A stretch of DNA of 64,000 nucleotides from Goekera deserti (lineage in GTDB: Bacteria; Actinomycetota; Actinomycetes; Mycobacteriales; Geodermatophilaceae): contig NZ_JAAGWK010000016.1 in NCBI RefSeq assembly GCF_010685995.1, positions 107,227-171,226 on the forward strand, read 5' to 3'. Positions 8,507 to 16,809 of the stretch are shown here, piece by piece. A program made the position numbers and the translations under genes. The notes under the pieces were generated by a model. That model was not told the origin of the DNA. It made no database searches and was given only the letters and a program-made list of their open reading frames with translations. Every line of letters begins with the position of its first letter. The first letter of the stretch is position 1.

Positions 8507-9192
8507 CCGCCGGCCCCGCGGGGGTCGGCTGCCCGGGTGTCGGACGCCGAGGGGGCGCGCACGGCCGCGTGACCGTCCGCCCGCGCCAGCTGCACCACCT
8601 GGACGACGTAGAAGGCGCCGGCCAGCACGTACAGCACTCCGCCCCAGATGGTGAAGGCGTAGGCGAAGGGCCGGAACAGCGCGGCGACCGTGTCGGTGCC
8701 CTCGGCGATCAGCAGGCCCGGGAAGGCGTACAGCAGCAGGAAGGTGGCGGCCTTGCCCAGGTAGTTGACCTGCAGCGGCGGGTAGCCGTGGCGGCGCAGC
8801 ACCAGCAGCATGACGCCGAGCACGAGCTCGCGGCCCACGAGCACCGCCACCACCCACACCGGCACGATGTCGCGGATGAGGAAGGCCACCAGGGTGGCGA
8901 CGATGTACAGCCGGTCGGCGGCCGGGTCCAGCAGCGCACCCAGCCGGCTGGACTGCCCGAGCATCCGGGCGAGCTTGCCGTCGGCCCAGTCGGTGATCCC
9001 GGACACCATCAGCACGGCGATCGCCCAGCCGTCGGCCTCCGGGCCCAGCAGCAGCCACAGGAACAGCGGCACACCGAGCAGCCGGAGCAACGACAGTGCG
9101 TTCGGCACGTTGACGACCTGGTTGCTCAGCTCGTCGCGCGAGGGAGCCCTCTCGTCCGGACCACCGTCCCCCTGGACACCGCCCGACCTCAC
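8503..9192 (-). CDS. pgsA: CDP-alcohol phosphatidyltransferase (PgsA type)
   Basis: 229-residue integral membrane enzyme that transfers a phosphatidyl group from CDP-diacylglycerol to an alcohol, probably glycerol-3-phosphate. The CDP-alcohol signature is complete: DWADGKLARMLG, then GALLDPAADR, giving D-x2-DG-x2-AR and the two downstream metal-binding aspartates. About six membrane helices follow. GTG at 9192 is preceded by GGAGG at 6 bases. The position upstream of DUF881-sbp matches pgsA2 of mycobacteria; the exact acceptor cannot be told from sequence. It leads the pgsA-DUF881-sbp-DUF881 transcript. Confidence 0.88.
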   Translation of the reverse strand: MRSGGVQGDGGPDERAPSRDELSNQVVNVPNALSLLRLLGVPLFLWLLLGPEADGWAIAVLMVSGITDWADGKLARMLGQSSRLGALLDPAADRLYIVATLVAFLIRDIVPVWVVAVLVGRELVLGVMLLVLRRHGYPPLQVNYLGKAATFLLLYAFPGLLIAEGTDTVAALFRPFAYAFTIWGGVLYVLAGAFYVVQVVQLARADGHAAVRAPSASDTRAADPRGAGG

Positions 9193-9310
9193 GTGACCTC
9201 CATCTCCTGCCTCACCGGTGCCCCACACTAGGGCCCGCCCACGACGGTCCCACCCGGCGCACCGTGCCGGTGCCTCCGCCGCCCCCCGCACAGACGCATG
9301 CATTCCGCAT

Positions 9311-9326
9311 GTAGCGCTGCTACGAT
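9311..9326 (+). promoter_or_regulatory. Operator/promoter of toxin-antitoxin pair
   Basis: A perfect inverted repeat GTAGC-GCT-GCTAC (9311-9323) overlaps a -10-like TACGAT (9321-9326). The antitoxin ATG at 9333 follows 6 bases later, with no room for a Shine-Dalgarno, so the mRNA is probably leaderless. The arrangement fits autorepression by the ribbon-helix-helix antitoxin. Function is inferred. Confidence 0.55.
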
Positions 9327-9332
9327 GCAGTC

Positions 9333-9569
9333 ATGTCCGTCTCGATGACCATCCGCGACGTCCCCGACGAGACGCGGGACGAGCTGGCCGCGCGCGCCGC
9401 CCGGGCCGGCCAGTCGCTGCAGGAGTACGTGCGCGGCCAGCTGACCGCCCTGGCGGCCCGACCGAGTCCAGACGCCTTCTGGGCCCGGGTCGACGAGCAG
9501 GTGCGGGCGGCGGGCACGTCGCTGCCCGCCGCGGACATCGTGGCCGCACGGGACGCGGACCGCCGGTGA
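9333..9569 (+). CDS. Ribbon-helix-helix antitoxin (FitA/VapB-like)
   Basis: 78-residue antitoxin. The N-terminal MTIRDVPDETRDELAARAAR and GQSLQEYVRGQL segments form a FitA-type ribbon-helix-helix domain; the C-terminal half (FWARVDEQVRAAG onward) is the expected toxin-binding tail. Its stop overlaps the toxin GTG (GTGA at 9566-9569), so the two are coupled. The promoter carries a matching inverted repeat. Family members bind DNA as dimers and neutralise a PIN-domain RNase. Confidence 0.88.
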   Translation: MSVSMTIRDVPDETRDELAARAARAGQSLQEYVRGQLTALAARPSPDAFWARVDEQVRAAGTSLPAADIVAARDADRR

Positions 9570-9958
9570 CGGTGGTCCTCGACGCCTCGGCGGCCGTCGC
9601 GGCACTGGTGGACGACGGCCCGGACGGCCGCTGGGCCCGCTCGGTCCTGGCCGACGAGGTGCTGACCTGCCCGGCCCACCTGCTCGTGGAGGTGTCGAGC
9701 GTCCTGCGCCGCAGCGTGCTCGGCGGCCGGCTGCCCCGGGAGGTGGCCGGGATCGCGCACCGGGCGCTGGTCGACATGCCGCTGACCACGTTCCCGTTCG
9801 AGCCGTTCGCCGCCCGGGTCTGGGCGCTGCACCCCGACGTCACCGCCTACGACGCCGGCTACGTCGCCCTCGCCGAGGCGCTGGAGGCCCCGCTGGTCAC
9901 CCTGGACCGGCGGCTGACCCGGGCCGGCGGCCCCACCTGCGCCTTCCTCGTCCCCTGA
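9566..9958 (+). CDS. PIN-domain toxin, VapC-like ribonuclease
   Basis: 130-residue PIN-domain protein, a probable Mg2+-dependent RNase toxin. The acidic residues are in place: D6 in VVLDASAAV, E in LLVEVSSVLRR (near 42), D in YDAGYVALAE (near 98) and D in LVTLDRRL (near 116). GTG at 9566 overlaps the antitoxin stop; a longer in-frame start at 9218 would cross the antitoxin gene and its promoter and is rejected. It is paralogous to the second pair at 51557-52158, sharing the N-terminal VLDASAA and the TAYDA-YVALAE motif. Confidence 0.9.
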   Translation: MTVVLDASAAVAALVDDGPDGRWARSVLADEVLTCPAHLLVEVSSVLRRSVLGGRLPREVAGIAHRALVDMPLTTFPFEPFAARVWALHPDVTAYDAGYVALAEALEAPLVTLDRRLTRAGGPTCAFLVP

Positions 9959-9977
9959 GCGGCGCCGACTGCTGGGC

Positions 9978-10511
9978 TCAGCGAGGTTCGTCGTCCCAGT
10001 GCACCGGGGTGGTCGTGCCGTCGGCCCGGTCCTGGCGCAGCACCGCGTAGGCCACCGCGTCGACCGCGCTGCCGTCGGCGGTGGGCCAGGCCCGCCGGTG
10101 GTGCGCCTCCTTGACCCACCCGCACCGCACCAGCACCCGGCGCATCGCCACGTTGTCCACCCGGGTCATCGCCTCCACCCGGGTGCACGCGTGATGGTCG
10201 AACACCTGCCCGACCAGCCAGCCCACCGCCTCGGTGCCGAGCCCGCTCCCCCGGTGCGCCGCTCGTACCCGCAGGTCGAACTCGGCGGTGTCGTCACCGA
10301 GGTCGAACAGCCGCAGCAACCCGGCCCGGGGTGCCGCCGGCCGGCTCAGCCAGTACGTCTCCACGTCCGGTCCGGTGAACGCACCGGCGGCGATCCGGGC
10401 GCGGACGTCGGCCGCGCCGGGCCGGACGCCGGCGTGGAAGGGCCAGGGCTCGCCGGTGAGGAAGCCGACCAGGGCGTCGGCGTCCCCGGGCTGCACCAGG
10501 TCGGTCTGCAC
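9978..10511 (-). CDS. GNAT-family N-acetyltransferase
   Basis: 177-residue acetyltransferase of the RimJ/RimL-like GNAT type. The acetyl-CoA pocket motif is visible as VRAAHRGSGLGTEAVGWLV (near residues 82-100), followed by EAMTRVDNVAMRRVLVRCGW, the usual motif B with N and the C-terminal hydrophobic strand. The substrate cannot be predicted. Start is GTG 10511 with a weak GGA. It is convergent with the toxin gene and divergent from the DUF1304 gene. Confidence 0.8.
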   Translation of the reverse strand: MQTDLVQPGDADALVGFLTGEPWPFHAGVRPGAADVRARIAAGAFTGPDVETYWLSRPAAPRAGLLRLFDLGDDTAEFDLRVRAAHRGSGLGTEAVGWLVGQVFDHHACTRVEAMTRVDNVAMRRVLVRCGWVKEAHHRRAWPTADGSAVDAVAYAVLRQDRADGTTTPVHWDDEPR

Positions 10512-10608
10512 CGGTCCAGGATGACCGGTCGGTGCCCGTGGTGGACGTGCGGTGCTCCGGCGACCGCGGCGGCGTGGCCGTCACGCGGTCGCGTTGGGGA
10601 TAACGGTC

Positions 10609-11046
10609 ATGAGGTCGGCTGCGTCTGGCACGCTCTGCGCCGTGCTCACCCTCGCCCTCGTCCTCGCCGCCCTCGCCGGCGCCCTGCACGTCGTGATCTT
10701 CGTGATGGAGTCGTTCCTCTGGCGCACCCCCCGGGTGCGCGCCGCGTTCGCCGTCGCCTCCGAGCAGGACGCCGAGGCGACCGCGGAGATGGCCTACAAC
10801 CAGGGCTTCTACAACCTGTTCCTGGGCATCGGCGCCCTCGTCGGCGTCGGCCTGGTGGCCGGCGGTGCGGGGTCGAGCGCGCAGGAGGCGGCCGGCTGGG
10901 CGCTGGTGGTGTCCAGCTGCGCCAGCATGCTGGCCGCGGCGCTGGTGCTGGTCACCACGCACGCGAAGTACCGGGCTGCCGCGGCGAAGCAGGGCACCTT
11001 CCCGGCGCTGGCACTGCTGTGCGCCCTCGTCGGCGCGCTGACCTGA
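10609..11046 (+). CDS. DUF1304 integral membrane protein
   Basis: 145-residue membrane protein with four predicted helices. The conserved block HVVIFVMESFLWRTPRVRAAF with a following MAYNQGFYNLFLG segment is the DUF1304 signature. No function is established for the family. ATG at 10609 has GGGGA 7 bases upstream; GTG at 10642 would trim 11 residues and is an alternative. The C-terminal helix ends the protein. The gene stands alone between the acetyltransferase and a GC-rich convergent gap. Confidence 0.82.
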   Translation: MRSAASGTLCAVLTLALVLAALAGALHVVIFVMESFLWRTPRVRAAFAVASEQDAEATAEMAYNQGFYNLFLGIGALVGVGLVAGGAGSSAQEAAGWALVVSSCASMLAAALVLVTTHAKYRAAAAKQGTFPALALLCALVGALT

Positions 11047-11069
11047 GGCCCCCGACCCACGCCGGGGCC
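11047..11069 (+). terminator. Possible terminator after DUF1304 gene
   Basis: GGCCCC (11047-11052) can pair with GGGGCC (11064-11069) directly after the stop codon. There is no T-run. The remaining convergent gap to 11212 is composed of GCCCCCG-type low-complexity sequence with further short inverted repeats and holds no gene. Confidence 0.35.
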
Positions 11070-11212
11070 CCACGACGCCGAGCCCCGACCCCCGGGGCCG
11101 CCCCCGACCGGGGCCGCCCCCGCCGGAGCCGCCCCCGCCGTGGCCTGCCCCCGACCGGGCGCGCCCCGATGGCCGGCCACGGCCCCGGCGGCGCACTCCC
11201 CCGCGCCCGGCG

Positions 11213-11734
11213 TCAGGAGCTGACGCTGGCCGAGAGCGTCGCGGACTGCGGCGGCACGGTGAGCGCCGTCGTCGGCTTCAGCCGGACCCGGACCGTCTGG
11301 CCGGGTGCGAGCACCAGGGCGCTGGGCAGCACGCCCGGCACACCGGCGGTGGCCACGGGGGTGATGGTGCCGCTGCAGCTGCTGTTGAACACCGACTCCG
11401 TCCACGTGCCGCTGCAGGTCGACAGGGTCGCCCCGGCGTTCCCCGTGGTGGTCACCGACAGCCGGACGGTGAAGGAGCCGGCCAGTCGCGCCGTCCCGGT
11501 GTTGGTGACGTCGTGGAACGAGTCGCCGGTGAGCAGCACCGAGAGTGCACCGGCCAGCCCGCCGCCCTGCTCGAACACCACCGACCAGGTCGCGACGCCG
11601 ACGGTCGGGGCCGACCGGGCGTGCGCCAGCACCGCCGCGCGGGCGTCCCCACCGGTCGTCGCGGTGAGCAGCAGCACGCACCCGAGCACGACGGCGCGCA
11701 CGGCGACCGCCCGCAGGACCCTGCCGCTGCTCAT
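11213..11734 (-). CDS. Exported hypothetical protein, partner of TasA-like protein
   Basis: 173-residue exported protein not assigned to a named family. It has a signal peptide (about 1-32: RVLRAVAVRAVVLGCVLLLT, ending DARA) and a Ser/Thr/Gly-rich beta-type ectodomain. The ectodomain contains two cysteines that could pair (LSTCSG and NSSCSG, near 105 and 121) and the phrase DVTNTGTARLAGSFTVRLSV, which resembles the NSG/TNTG motifs of camelysin/TasA proteins. ATG at 11734 lies 14 bases past the upstream stop. It is probably co-transcribed with the gene at 11749. Role unknown; a fibre or surface-coat subunit is possible. Confidence 0.6.
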   Translation of the reverse strand: MSSGRVLRAVAVRAVVLGCVLLLTATTGGDARAAVLAHARSAPTVGVATWSVVFEQGGGLAGALSVLLTGDSFHDVTNTGTARLAGSFTVRLSVTTTGNAGATLSTCSGTWTESVFNSSCSGTITPVATAGVPGVLPSALVLAPGQTVRVRLKPTTALTVPPQSATLSASVSS

Positions 11735-11748
11735 CCGATGCCGCCCGG

Positions 11749-12549
11749 TCAGCTGCCCGTGCTGGTGCCGGCCCGCTGGGTGATCGAGAACGTGTAGGTG
11801 AGCAGGTTGGTGAGCCCCTGGATGGTGGGGCTGGGCAGCACGCCGTTCACGGTGGTCTCGGTCTGGTCGGGCAGGCTCAGCACCAGGCGCAGGTGCGCCG
11901 TGGCGCCGGCGGCCAGCGAGGGCTGCAGCGGCTGCGCGGTGGCCGTGGTGCGCATCGCCGACAGCGGCGTGGTGGCCAGCAGCAGGGTGTCCCCACCGCC
12001 CGCGCACACCCCGGTGGCCGGCGTCCAGGCGACCGGGCAGGCGGACACGGCGAGCTGCAGGCCCTTGGCCGGGTCGTTGACCAGCGTGTTGTCGCTGGCC
12101 GGGAGGACGGCGAGGGCGAGGTCGCGGCCGTCGAGCAGGCCGCTGTTCCGGACCTCGACGTAGCGGGTCACGCTGTCGGTGGGGAGCATGTTGGCCACGC
12201 CGGCGCTGAAACCGGTGCCGTTGTCGCTGAGCTCCAGCTTGAGCGTGCCGGTGCCCACGGCCTCGGCGGTGCCGGTCGCCGTGGCCATCAGCAGCGCGTA
12301 GGACGCCACCGAGGTGAGCAGGGCGGTGAGCAGCAGGCCCAGCAGCATCCCCAGCACCCGGCGCCCGCGGCGCCGCTCACCCTGCTCGGCCCGCCGGCGG
12401 CCTGCCCGACCGGCGACGACGCGCACACCGGGCCCGGTGAGGTCGCCCGGCTGCGCGTCGCCGTCGCCGGGGGGTGGGGTGGTCACCGTCCGAGCCGGAC
12501 CGGTCGGGCCACCGGGCCGGTGGCGGGAGGCGGGCTTGCGATGGCGCAC
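11749..12549 (-). CDS. TasA/camelysin-like membrane-anchored or exported protein
   Basis: 266-residue protein. A basic, Pro-rich cytoplasmic region (about 1-72) leads to one hydrophobic segment (LGMLLGLLLTALLTSVASYA) ending near ATATG, then an ectodomain with GTGTLKLELSDNGTGFSAG, LPTDSVTRYVEVRNSGLLDG and a C-terminal LRLVLSLPDQTETTVNG block. This pattern of short GTL strand, P-G-D-like turn and 'V-N-S-G' motif is that of TasA/CalY proteins, which form fibres in Bacillus. No SipW-type peptidase gene is near. GTG at 12549 directly follows AGGAGGTG. Its stop is 14 bp from the next start. Confidence 0.6.
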   Translation of the reverse strand: MRHRKPASRHRPGGPTGPARTVTTPPPGDGDAQPGDLTGPGVRVVAGRAGRRRAEQGERRRGRRVLGMLLGLLLTALLTSVASYALLMATATGTAEAVGTGTLKLELSDNGTGFSAGVANMLPTDSVTRYVEVRNSGLLDGRDLALAVLPASDNTLVNDPAKGLQLAVSACPVAWTPATGVCAGGGDTLLLATTPLSAMRTTATAQPLQPSLAAGATAHLRLVLSLPDQTETTVNGVLPSPTIQGLTNLLTYTFSITQRAGTSTGS

Positions 12550-12631
12550 ACCACCTCCTATCGGCGGGCCGCACGCCGACTCGCCCCGGAACCGGGAACC
12601 GGGCGCGGTCGATCCGGTCGGGTGCGACCGG

Positions 12632-14155
12632 TCAGTGCACGAGGACCGGGGCCGCGTCCGGGTCGACCTGCCGCGCGCGCATCGGCAGGAGCAGCGCGGC
12701 GACCACGGCGCCGGCGAAGAAGACCCCCGCCGCCCAGCCGAAGGCCGCGGTGTACCCCTGGACGGCCGCGGACAGGCCGGCCAGCGGGTCCGCCGGGTCA
12801 CTGCCGACCAGCGCGTCGTCCACGGCGCTGGCGGCGACCCAGGAGAGCACCGCGGTGCCGATGGAGCCGCCGATCTGCTGACTGGTGTTGGTCATCGCCG
12901 AGGCGACCCCGGCGTCGTCGCCGTCCACGCCGGCGGTCGCCGCGCTGATCGAGGGCACGATGACGAAGGCGATGCCGACCCCGACGACGACGAGCGCCGG
13001 CAGGATGTCGGCCGCGTAGCTGCTGTCCAGGCCGAGCCGGGTCAGCAGGAGCATCCCGGCCCCGGCGACGACCATCCCGGCGGTCACCGTGAGCTTGAGC
13101 CCGATCCGCGCGAGCGCGACCGGGGCCACCTGGGCGGCGACGACGATGCCGCCGATCATCGGCAGGAAGGCGAACCCGACCTCGAGGGGCTGGTAGGCCA
13201 GCACGGTGCTCAGGTAGTAGGTCAGGAACAGGAACACGCCGAACATGCCGACGCCCATGACCGCCAGGTTCACCAGCGCACCGCCGCGCGCCCGGTCGAC
13301 GACGATGCGCAGCGGCAGCAGCGGGTGCGCCACCCGGCGCTCGACGACCACGAACGCCGCCAGGAGCAGCAGGCCGACGACGATCGGGGCGATCGTGACG
13401 GCGGACGACCAGCCCTCGGTCTCCGCGCTGGCCAGCCCGAACACCACGCCGACCAGGCCGGCGACGCTCAGCACCGATCCGGGCACGTCCAGGCCCGTCG
13501 CCGCGGACGTCGTCCCGGTGTTGCGGGGGCTGATCCAGGCCAGGGCGCCGGCCACCACGACGAGCACGATCGGCACGTTGACCAGCAGGCACCAGCGCCA
13601 GGACAGGTACTCGGTGAGCGCGCCGCCGAGGATCAGGCCCAGGGCGCCGCCGGCACCGGAGATGGCGCCGAAGACGGCGAACGCCCGGCCGCGCTCGGCC
13701 GGGTCGGTGAAGGTGGTGGTCAGCAGGGACAGGGCGGCCGGTGCCAGCAGCGCGCCGAACACGCCCTGCAGGGCGCGCGCCGCGACCAGCACCTCGAAGC
13801 TCTCCGCGACACCGCCGAGTGCGGAGGCGGCGCCGAAGCCGATCAGGCCGATGACGAACGTGCGGCGGCGTCCGACGAGGTCGCCGAGCCGCCCGCCCAC
13901 CAGCAGCAGGCTGCCGAAGGCCAGGGCGTAGCCGGTGACCACCCACTGCCGGCTGTCGTCGGAGAAGCCGATGTCGGCCTGCGCGGTGGGCAGGGCGATG
14001 TTGACGATGGTCGCGTCGAGCACGACCACGAGCTGCGCCAGCGAGGCCAGGGCCAGCACCAGCCAGCGGCGGCGGTGGGCCGCGTCCTGGGCGGTGTCCA
14101 CCGGGGGTCCGGCGGACGGCGCGCGCTCGTCCCGGGCGGCGTCGGTCGAGGTCAT
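12632..14155 (-). CDS. MFS drug:H+ antiporter, DHA2 (14-helix) type
   Basis: 507-residue major facilitator with about 14 membrane helices. DHA2/EmrB-type motifs are clear: [19 protein letters not shown] in helix 1, [13 protein letters not shown] (motif A) and an antiporter motif C with [20 protein letters not shown]. It probably exports hydrophobic or cationic drugs by proton antiport; the substrate is unknown. ATG at 14155. A seven-base inverted repeat lies 27-47 bases upstream, the position of a TetR-type operator, but no repressor gene is beside it. Confidence 0.9.
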   Translation of the reverse strand: MTSTDAARDERAPSAGPPVDTAQDAAHRRRWLVLALASLAQLVVVLDATIVNIALPTAQADIGFSDDSRQWVVTGYALAFGSLLLVGGRLGDLVGRRRTFVIGLIGFGAASALGGVAESFEVLVAARALQGVFGALLAPAALSLLTTTFTDPAERGRAFAVFGAISGAGGALGLILGGALTEYLSWRWCLLVNVPIVLVVVAGALAWISPRNTGTTSAATGLDVPGSVLSVAGLVGVVFGLASAETEGWSSAVTIAPIVVGLLLLAAFVVVERRVAHPLLPLRIVVDRARGGALVNLAVMGVGMFGVFLFLTYYLSTVLAYQPLEVGFAFLPMIGGIVVAAQVAPVALARIGLKLTVTAGMVVAGAGMLLLTRLGLDSSYAADILPALVVVGVGIAFVIVPSISAATAGVDGDDAGVASAMTNTSQQIGGSIGTAVLSWVAASAVDDALVGSDPADPLAGLSAAVQGYTAAFGWAAGVFFAGAVVAALLLPMRARQVDPDAAPVLVH

Positions 14156-14181
14156 GAGGGCTCCCGTGCAATGAAGTGGAG

Positions 14182-14202
14182 GACGACGTCCGTTTCGTCG
14201 TC
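14182..14202. promoter_or_regulatory. Inverted repeat upstream of efflux gene
   Basis: GACGACG (14182-14188) and CGTCGTC (14196-14202) are perfect 7-bp arms separated by 7 bases. The repeat is centred about 37 bp upstream of the MFS start. Spacing and symmetry suit a TetR-family dimer. The regulator is not encoded nearby, so the assignment is inference. Confidence 0.45.
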
Positions 14203-14298
14203 GACCGTAGCATCATCCGGAGAGGAGCCTCCGGTCGTTCACCGACTCGTCACCTGTCGGCTCGCTCACAACCGGACGCGCTCCGGCGGCCGGTCCCG

Positions 14299-15090
14299 TC
14301 AACCGGGCGGCGTGGGGATCCAGGAGACGTGCCCGGCCAGCAGCGCGTACCCGACGAAGGCGACGACGTCGATGAGCGTGTGCGCGGCGATGAACGGCCC
14401 GACCCGGCCCCACCGCTGGTAGAGCCGGCCGAACAGCAGCCCCATCACCAGGTTCCCGGCGAAGCCCCCGAACCCCTGGTACAGGTGGTAGCTGCCGCGC
14501 AGTACGGCACTGACGGCGAGCGCGCGACCGTCCCCCCAGCCCAGCCGGCGCAGCCGGGTCAGCAGGTAGCCACCGACCAGCACCTCCTCCAGGACGGCGT
14601 TCTGTGCCGCGGACAGCACCAGCACCGGGATCCGCCACCACACCGACGGCAGGTCCTCGGCGACCACGGTGAGGTCCAGCCCCGCGGCGTGCACCGCGGC
14701 GTAGAAGGCCAGCCCGGTGCCGCCCACCACCGCGGCGAGCACCACGCCGCGGGTCAGGTCGGCGCGGCGGTGCCGCAGGTCGAAGCCGATGGCCGCCGCG
14801 CCGTCCCCGGAGCGGGTCAGCAGGTGCAGGGCCAGGGCCACCGGCACCAGGCCCGCGGTCAGTGCCACCAGCTGCAGCACCAGGTCGGTCCACGGGCGCC
14901 CCGGCGCCAGCGACCCGTTGAGCAGCGCCGCCTGGTGGCCCAGCGGCACCCCGGAGGTCAGCGCGGAGACGAGCTGGACCAGCGCCCGCACCGCCGAGGC
15001 GCCCAGCGAGAGCGCGAACACCAGCCACAGCTCGGTGACCAGCCAGCGCCGGGGCACCACCGGGGGCGCGGTCACGGTCGTCGGCTGCAC
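14299..15090 (-). CDS. CPBP-family intramembrane metalloprotease
   Basis: About 263 residues, eight predicted membrane helices. CPBP/Abi motifs are present: NAVLEEVLVGGYLLTRL (the EE pair; the usual Arg after EExx is Gly here), RGSYHLYQGFGGFAGNLVMG (second motif) and AHTLIDVVAFVG (third). These residues form the membrane-embedded metal site. Members process prenylated or membrane proteins, or act in bacteriocin immunity. The start is uncertain: the frame is open up to ATG 15225, but that would place its first codons inside the divergent ABC promoter, so GTG 15090 is preferred. No clear Shine-Dalgarno supports either. Confidence 0.75.
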   Translation of the reverse strand: MQPTTVTAPPVVPRRWLVTELWLVFALSLGASAVRALVQLVSALTSGVPLGHQAALLNGSLAPGRPWTDLVLQLVALTAGLVPVALALHLLTRSGDGAAAIGFDLRHRRADLTRGVVLAAVVGGTGLAFYAAVHAAGLDLTVVAEDLPSVWWRIPVLVLSAAQNAVLEEVLVGGYLLTRLRRLGWGDGRALAVSAVLRGSYHLYQGFGGFAGNLVMGLLFGRLYQRWGRVGPFIAAHTLIDVVAFVGYALLAGHVSWIPTPPG

Positions 15091-15185
15091 GACCCGGGAC
15101 GGTCGGCCCGGCGCCTGGGAACCGGGCGGGGACGCGCTGGGAGTCGCCTGGACGCCCGCCGCGTCAGGTGCCTGACCTTGACTGC

Positions 15186-15212
15186 TTGACCTTGACGCAG
15201 CGTCAGGGCCGG
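15186..15212 (+). promoter_or_regulatory. MerR-type promoter of ABC exporter operon
   Basis: A -35 TTGACC (15186-15191) is followed by the perfect dyad TGACGC-A-GCGTCA (15193-15205), which sits where MerR-family activators bind, inside an over-long spacer. The ATG of the ABC gene at 15224 falls near the expected start of transcription, so the mRNA may be leaderless. A MerR regulator is the third gene of this operon (16810), so autoregulation is likely. Confidence 0.6.
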
Positions 15213-15223
15213 ACGCTGCGCCC

Positions 15224-15988
15224 ATGACATCAGCGATCGCGGTCGCGGGACTCCGGAAGTCCTACGGCGACCATGCAGTGCTCGACGGCGTGGACCTCGA
15301 CGTGCCCCGCGGCACCGTCCTCGCCCTGCTCGGCTCCAACGGGGCCGGCAAGACGACCGTGGTGCGGATCCTGTCCACGCTGCTGCGGGCCGACGGTGGC
15401 ACCGCGACCGTCAACGGCTTCGACGTGGCCGGCCAGCCCGAGCAGGTGCGCGGCTCGATCAGCCTCACCGGCCAGTTCGCCGCCGTCGACCAGGTGCTCA
15501 CCGGGCGGGAGAACCTGGTCCTGATGGCCCGTCTCCGGCACCTGGACGACGCGGGCCGGGTCGCCGGCGACCTGCTCACCCGCTTCGACCTCACCGACGC
15601 CGCCGACCGCCGGGTGGCCACCTACTCCGGTGGCATGCGCCGCCGGCTGGACATCGCCATGAGCCTGGTCGGCGACCCGCCGGTCCTCTTCCTGGACGAA
15701 CCGACGACCGGGCTGGACCCGCAGTCCCGGACCGCGGTGTGGGCCACGGTCCGGGAGCTGGCCGGCAGCGGCACCACCGTGCTGCTGACCACCCAGTACC
15801 TGGACGAGGCCGAGCAGCTGGCCGACCGGATCGCGATCCTGCACCGGGGCCGGATCATCGTCGAGGGCACCCTGGCCGAGCTGCGGCGGCTGCTGCCGCC
15901 GGCCACCGTCGAGCACGTGGAGAAGCAGTCCACGCTGGAAGAGGTCTTCCTGGCGGTCGTCGGCTCCGGCGGGCAGGCAGGGCGATGA
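15224..15988 (+). CDS. ABC exporter ATP-binding subunit (DrrA-like)
   Basis: 254-residue ATPase of the daunorubicin-resistance type. Walker [10 protein letters not shown] at residues 37-45, signature [13 protein letters not shown] near 139, Walker [14 protein letters not shown] near 161 and the H-loop replaced by [14 protein letters not shown] with Gln, as is usual in DrrA. The C-terminal [10 protein letters not shown] is typical of the subfamily. It drives export through the permease encoded next, with which it overlaps by 4 bp (ATGA). The start abuts a MerR-type promoter. Substrate unknown; multidrug or antibiotic export is inferred. Confidence 0.93.
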   Translation: MTSAIAVAGLRKSYGDHAVLDGVDLDVPRGTVLALLGSNGAGKTTVVRILSTLLRADGGTATVNGFDVAGQPEQVRGSISLTGQFAAVDQVLTGRENLVLMARLRHLDDAGRVAGDLLTRFDLTDAADRRVATYSGGMRRRLDIAMSLVGDPPVLFLDEPTTGLDPQSRTAVWATVRELAGSGTTVLLTTQYLDEAEQLADRIAILHRGRIIVEGTLAELRRLLPPATVEHVEKQSTLEEVFLAVVGSGGQAGR

Positions 15989-16749
15989 GCGCCGGCCACG
16001 CCGTCCGGGACACCCGCAGGCTGGTGGGCCGGTCGCTGCGGCACGTGCTGCGCAGCCCGGACACGATCATCACCACCGCCGTCACGCCGATCGCGATGCT
16101 GCTGCTGTTCGTCTACGTCCTCGGCGGCGCGATCGACGTCGGCGGCGCCGAGTACGTCACCTACCTGCTGCCCGGGATCCTGCTGATCACGGTGGCCTCC
16201 GGGGTCGCCTACACCGCGTTCCGGCTGTTCACCGACGTCTCCACCGGCATCGTGGAGCGGTTCCGGTCGATGGCGATCGCCCGGTCGGCGCTGCTGTGGG
16301 GCCACGTGGTGACCTCGGTGGTGGCGAACCTGGTGTCGGTGGTGCTCGTCGTCCTGGTGGCGCTGCTGATGGGCTTCCGCTCCGGGGCCGGGGTGCTGGC
16401 CTGGCTCGCGGTGGCCGGCATCCTGGTGCTGTTCACCCTGGCGCTGACCTGGCTGGCCGTCGTCCCCGGGCTGACGGCGACGACGGTCGACGGGGTCAGC
16501 GGGTTCTCCTACCCGCTGGTGTTCCTGCCGTTCGTCAGCTCGGCGTTCGTGCCCACGGAGAGCATGCCGGGCCCGGTGCGCTGGTTCGCCGAGCACCAGC
16601 CGGTCACCTCCATCGTGGATGCCCTGCGCGCCCTGCTCACCGAGCAGCCGGTGGGCAGCGCCGGCTGGACGGCCGTCGCGTGGTGCCTGGGGCTGCTGGT
16701 CGTGGCCTACGTCTGGGCCGTGCGGACCTACCGCCGCACGGTCTCCTGA
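15985..16749 (+). CDS. ABC-2 type exporter permease
   Basis: 254-residue membrane subunit with six predicted helices. ABC-2 features are [38 protein letters not shown] (the coupling region) and a final [20 protein letters not shown] loop with [13 protein letters not shown], typical of DrrB-like proteins. ATG at 15985 overlaps the ATPase stop. It works with the ATPase at 15224 as an exporter. The MerR gene follows after 60 bp. Confidence 0.92.
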   Translation: MSAGHAVRDTRRLVGRSLRHVLRSPDTIITTAVTPIAMLLLFVYVLGGAIDVGGAEYVTYLLPGILLITVASGVAYTAFRLFTDVSTGIVERFRSMAIARSALLWGHVVTSVVANLVSVVLVVLVALLMGFRSGAGVLAWLAVAGILVLFTLALTWLAVVPGLTATTVDGVSGFSYPLVFLPFVSSAFVPTESMPGPVRWFAEHQPVTSIVDALRALLTEQPVGSAGWTAVAWCLGLLVVAYVWAVRTYRRTVS

Positions 16750-16809
16750 CCGCACCATGACCACGCGGCCGGTCACGCTCCGGGACGACGAGGCGGGAGG
16801 GGGCGACCG

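Noticed and set aside
14299..15225. CPBP gene starting at ATG 15225
   Set aside because: That start would place the first 45 codons in the MerR-type promoter of the divergent ABC operon and their sequence is low in complexity.
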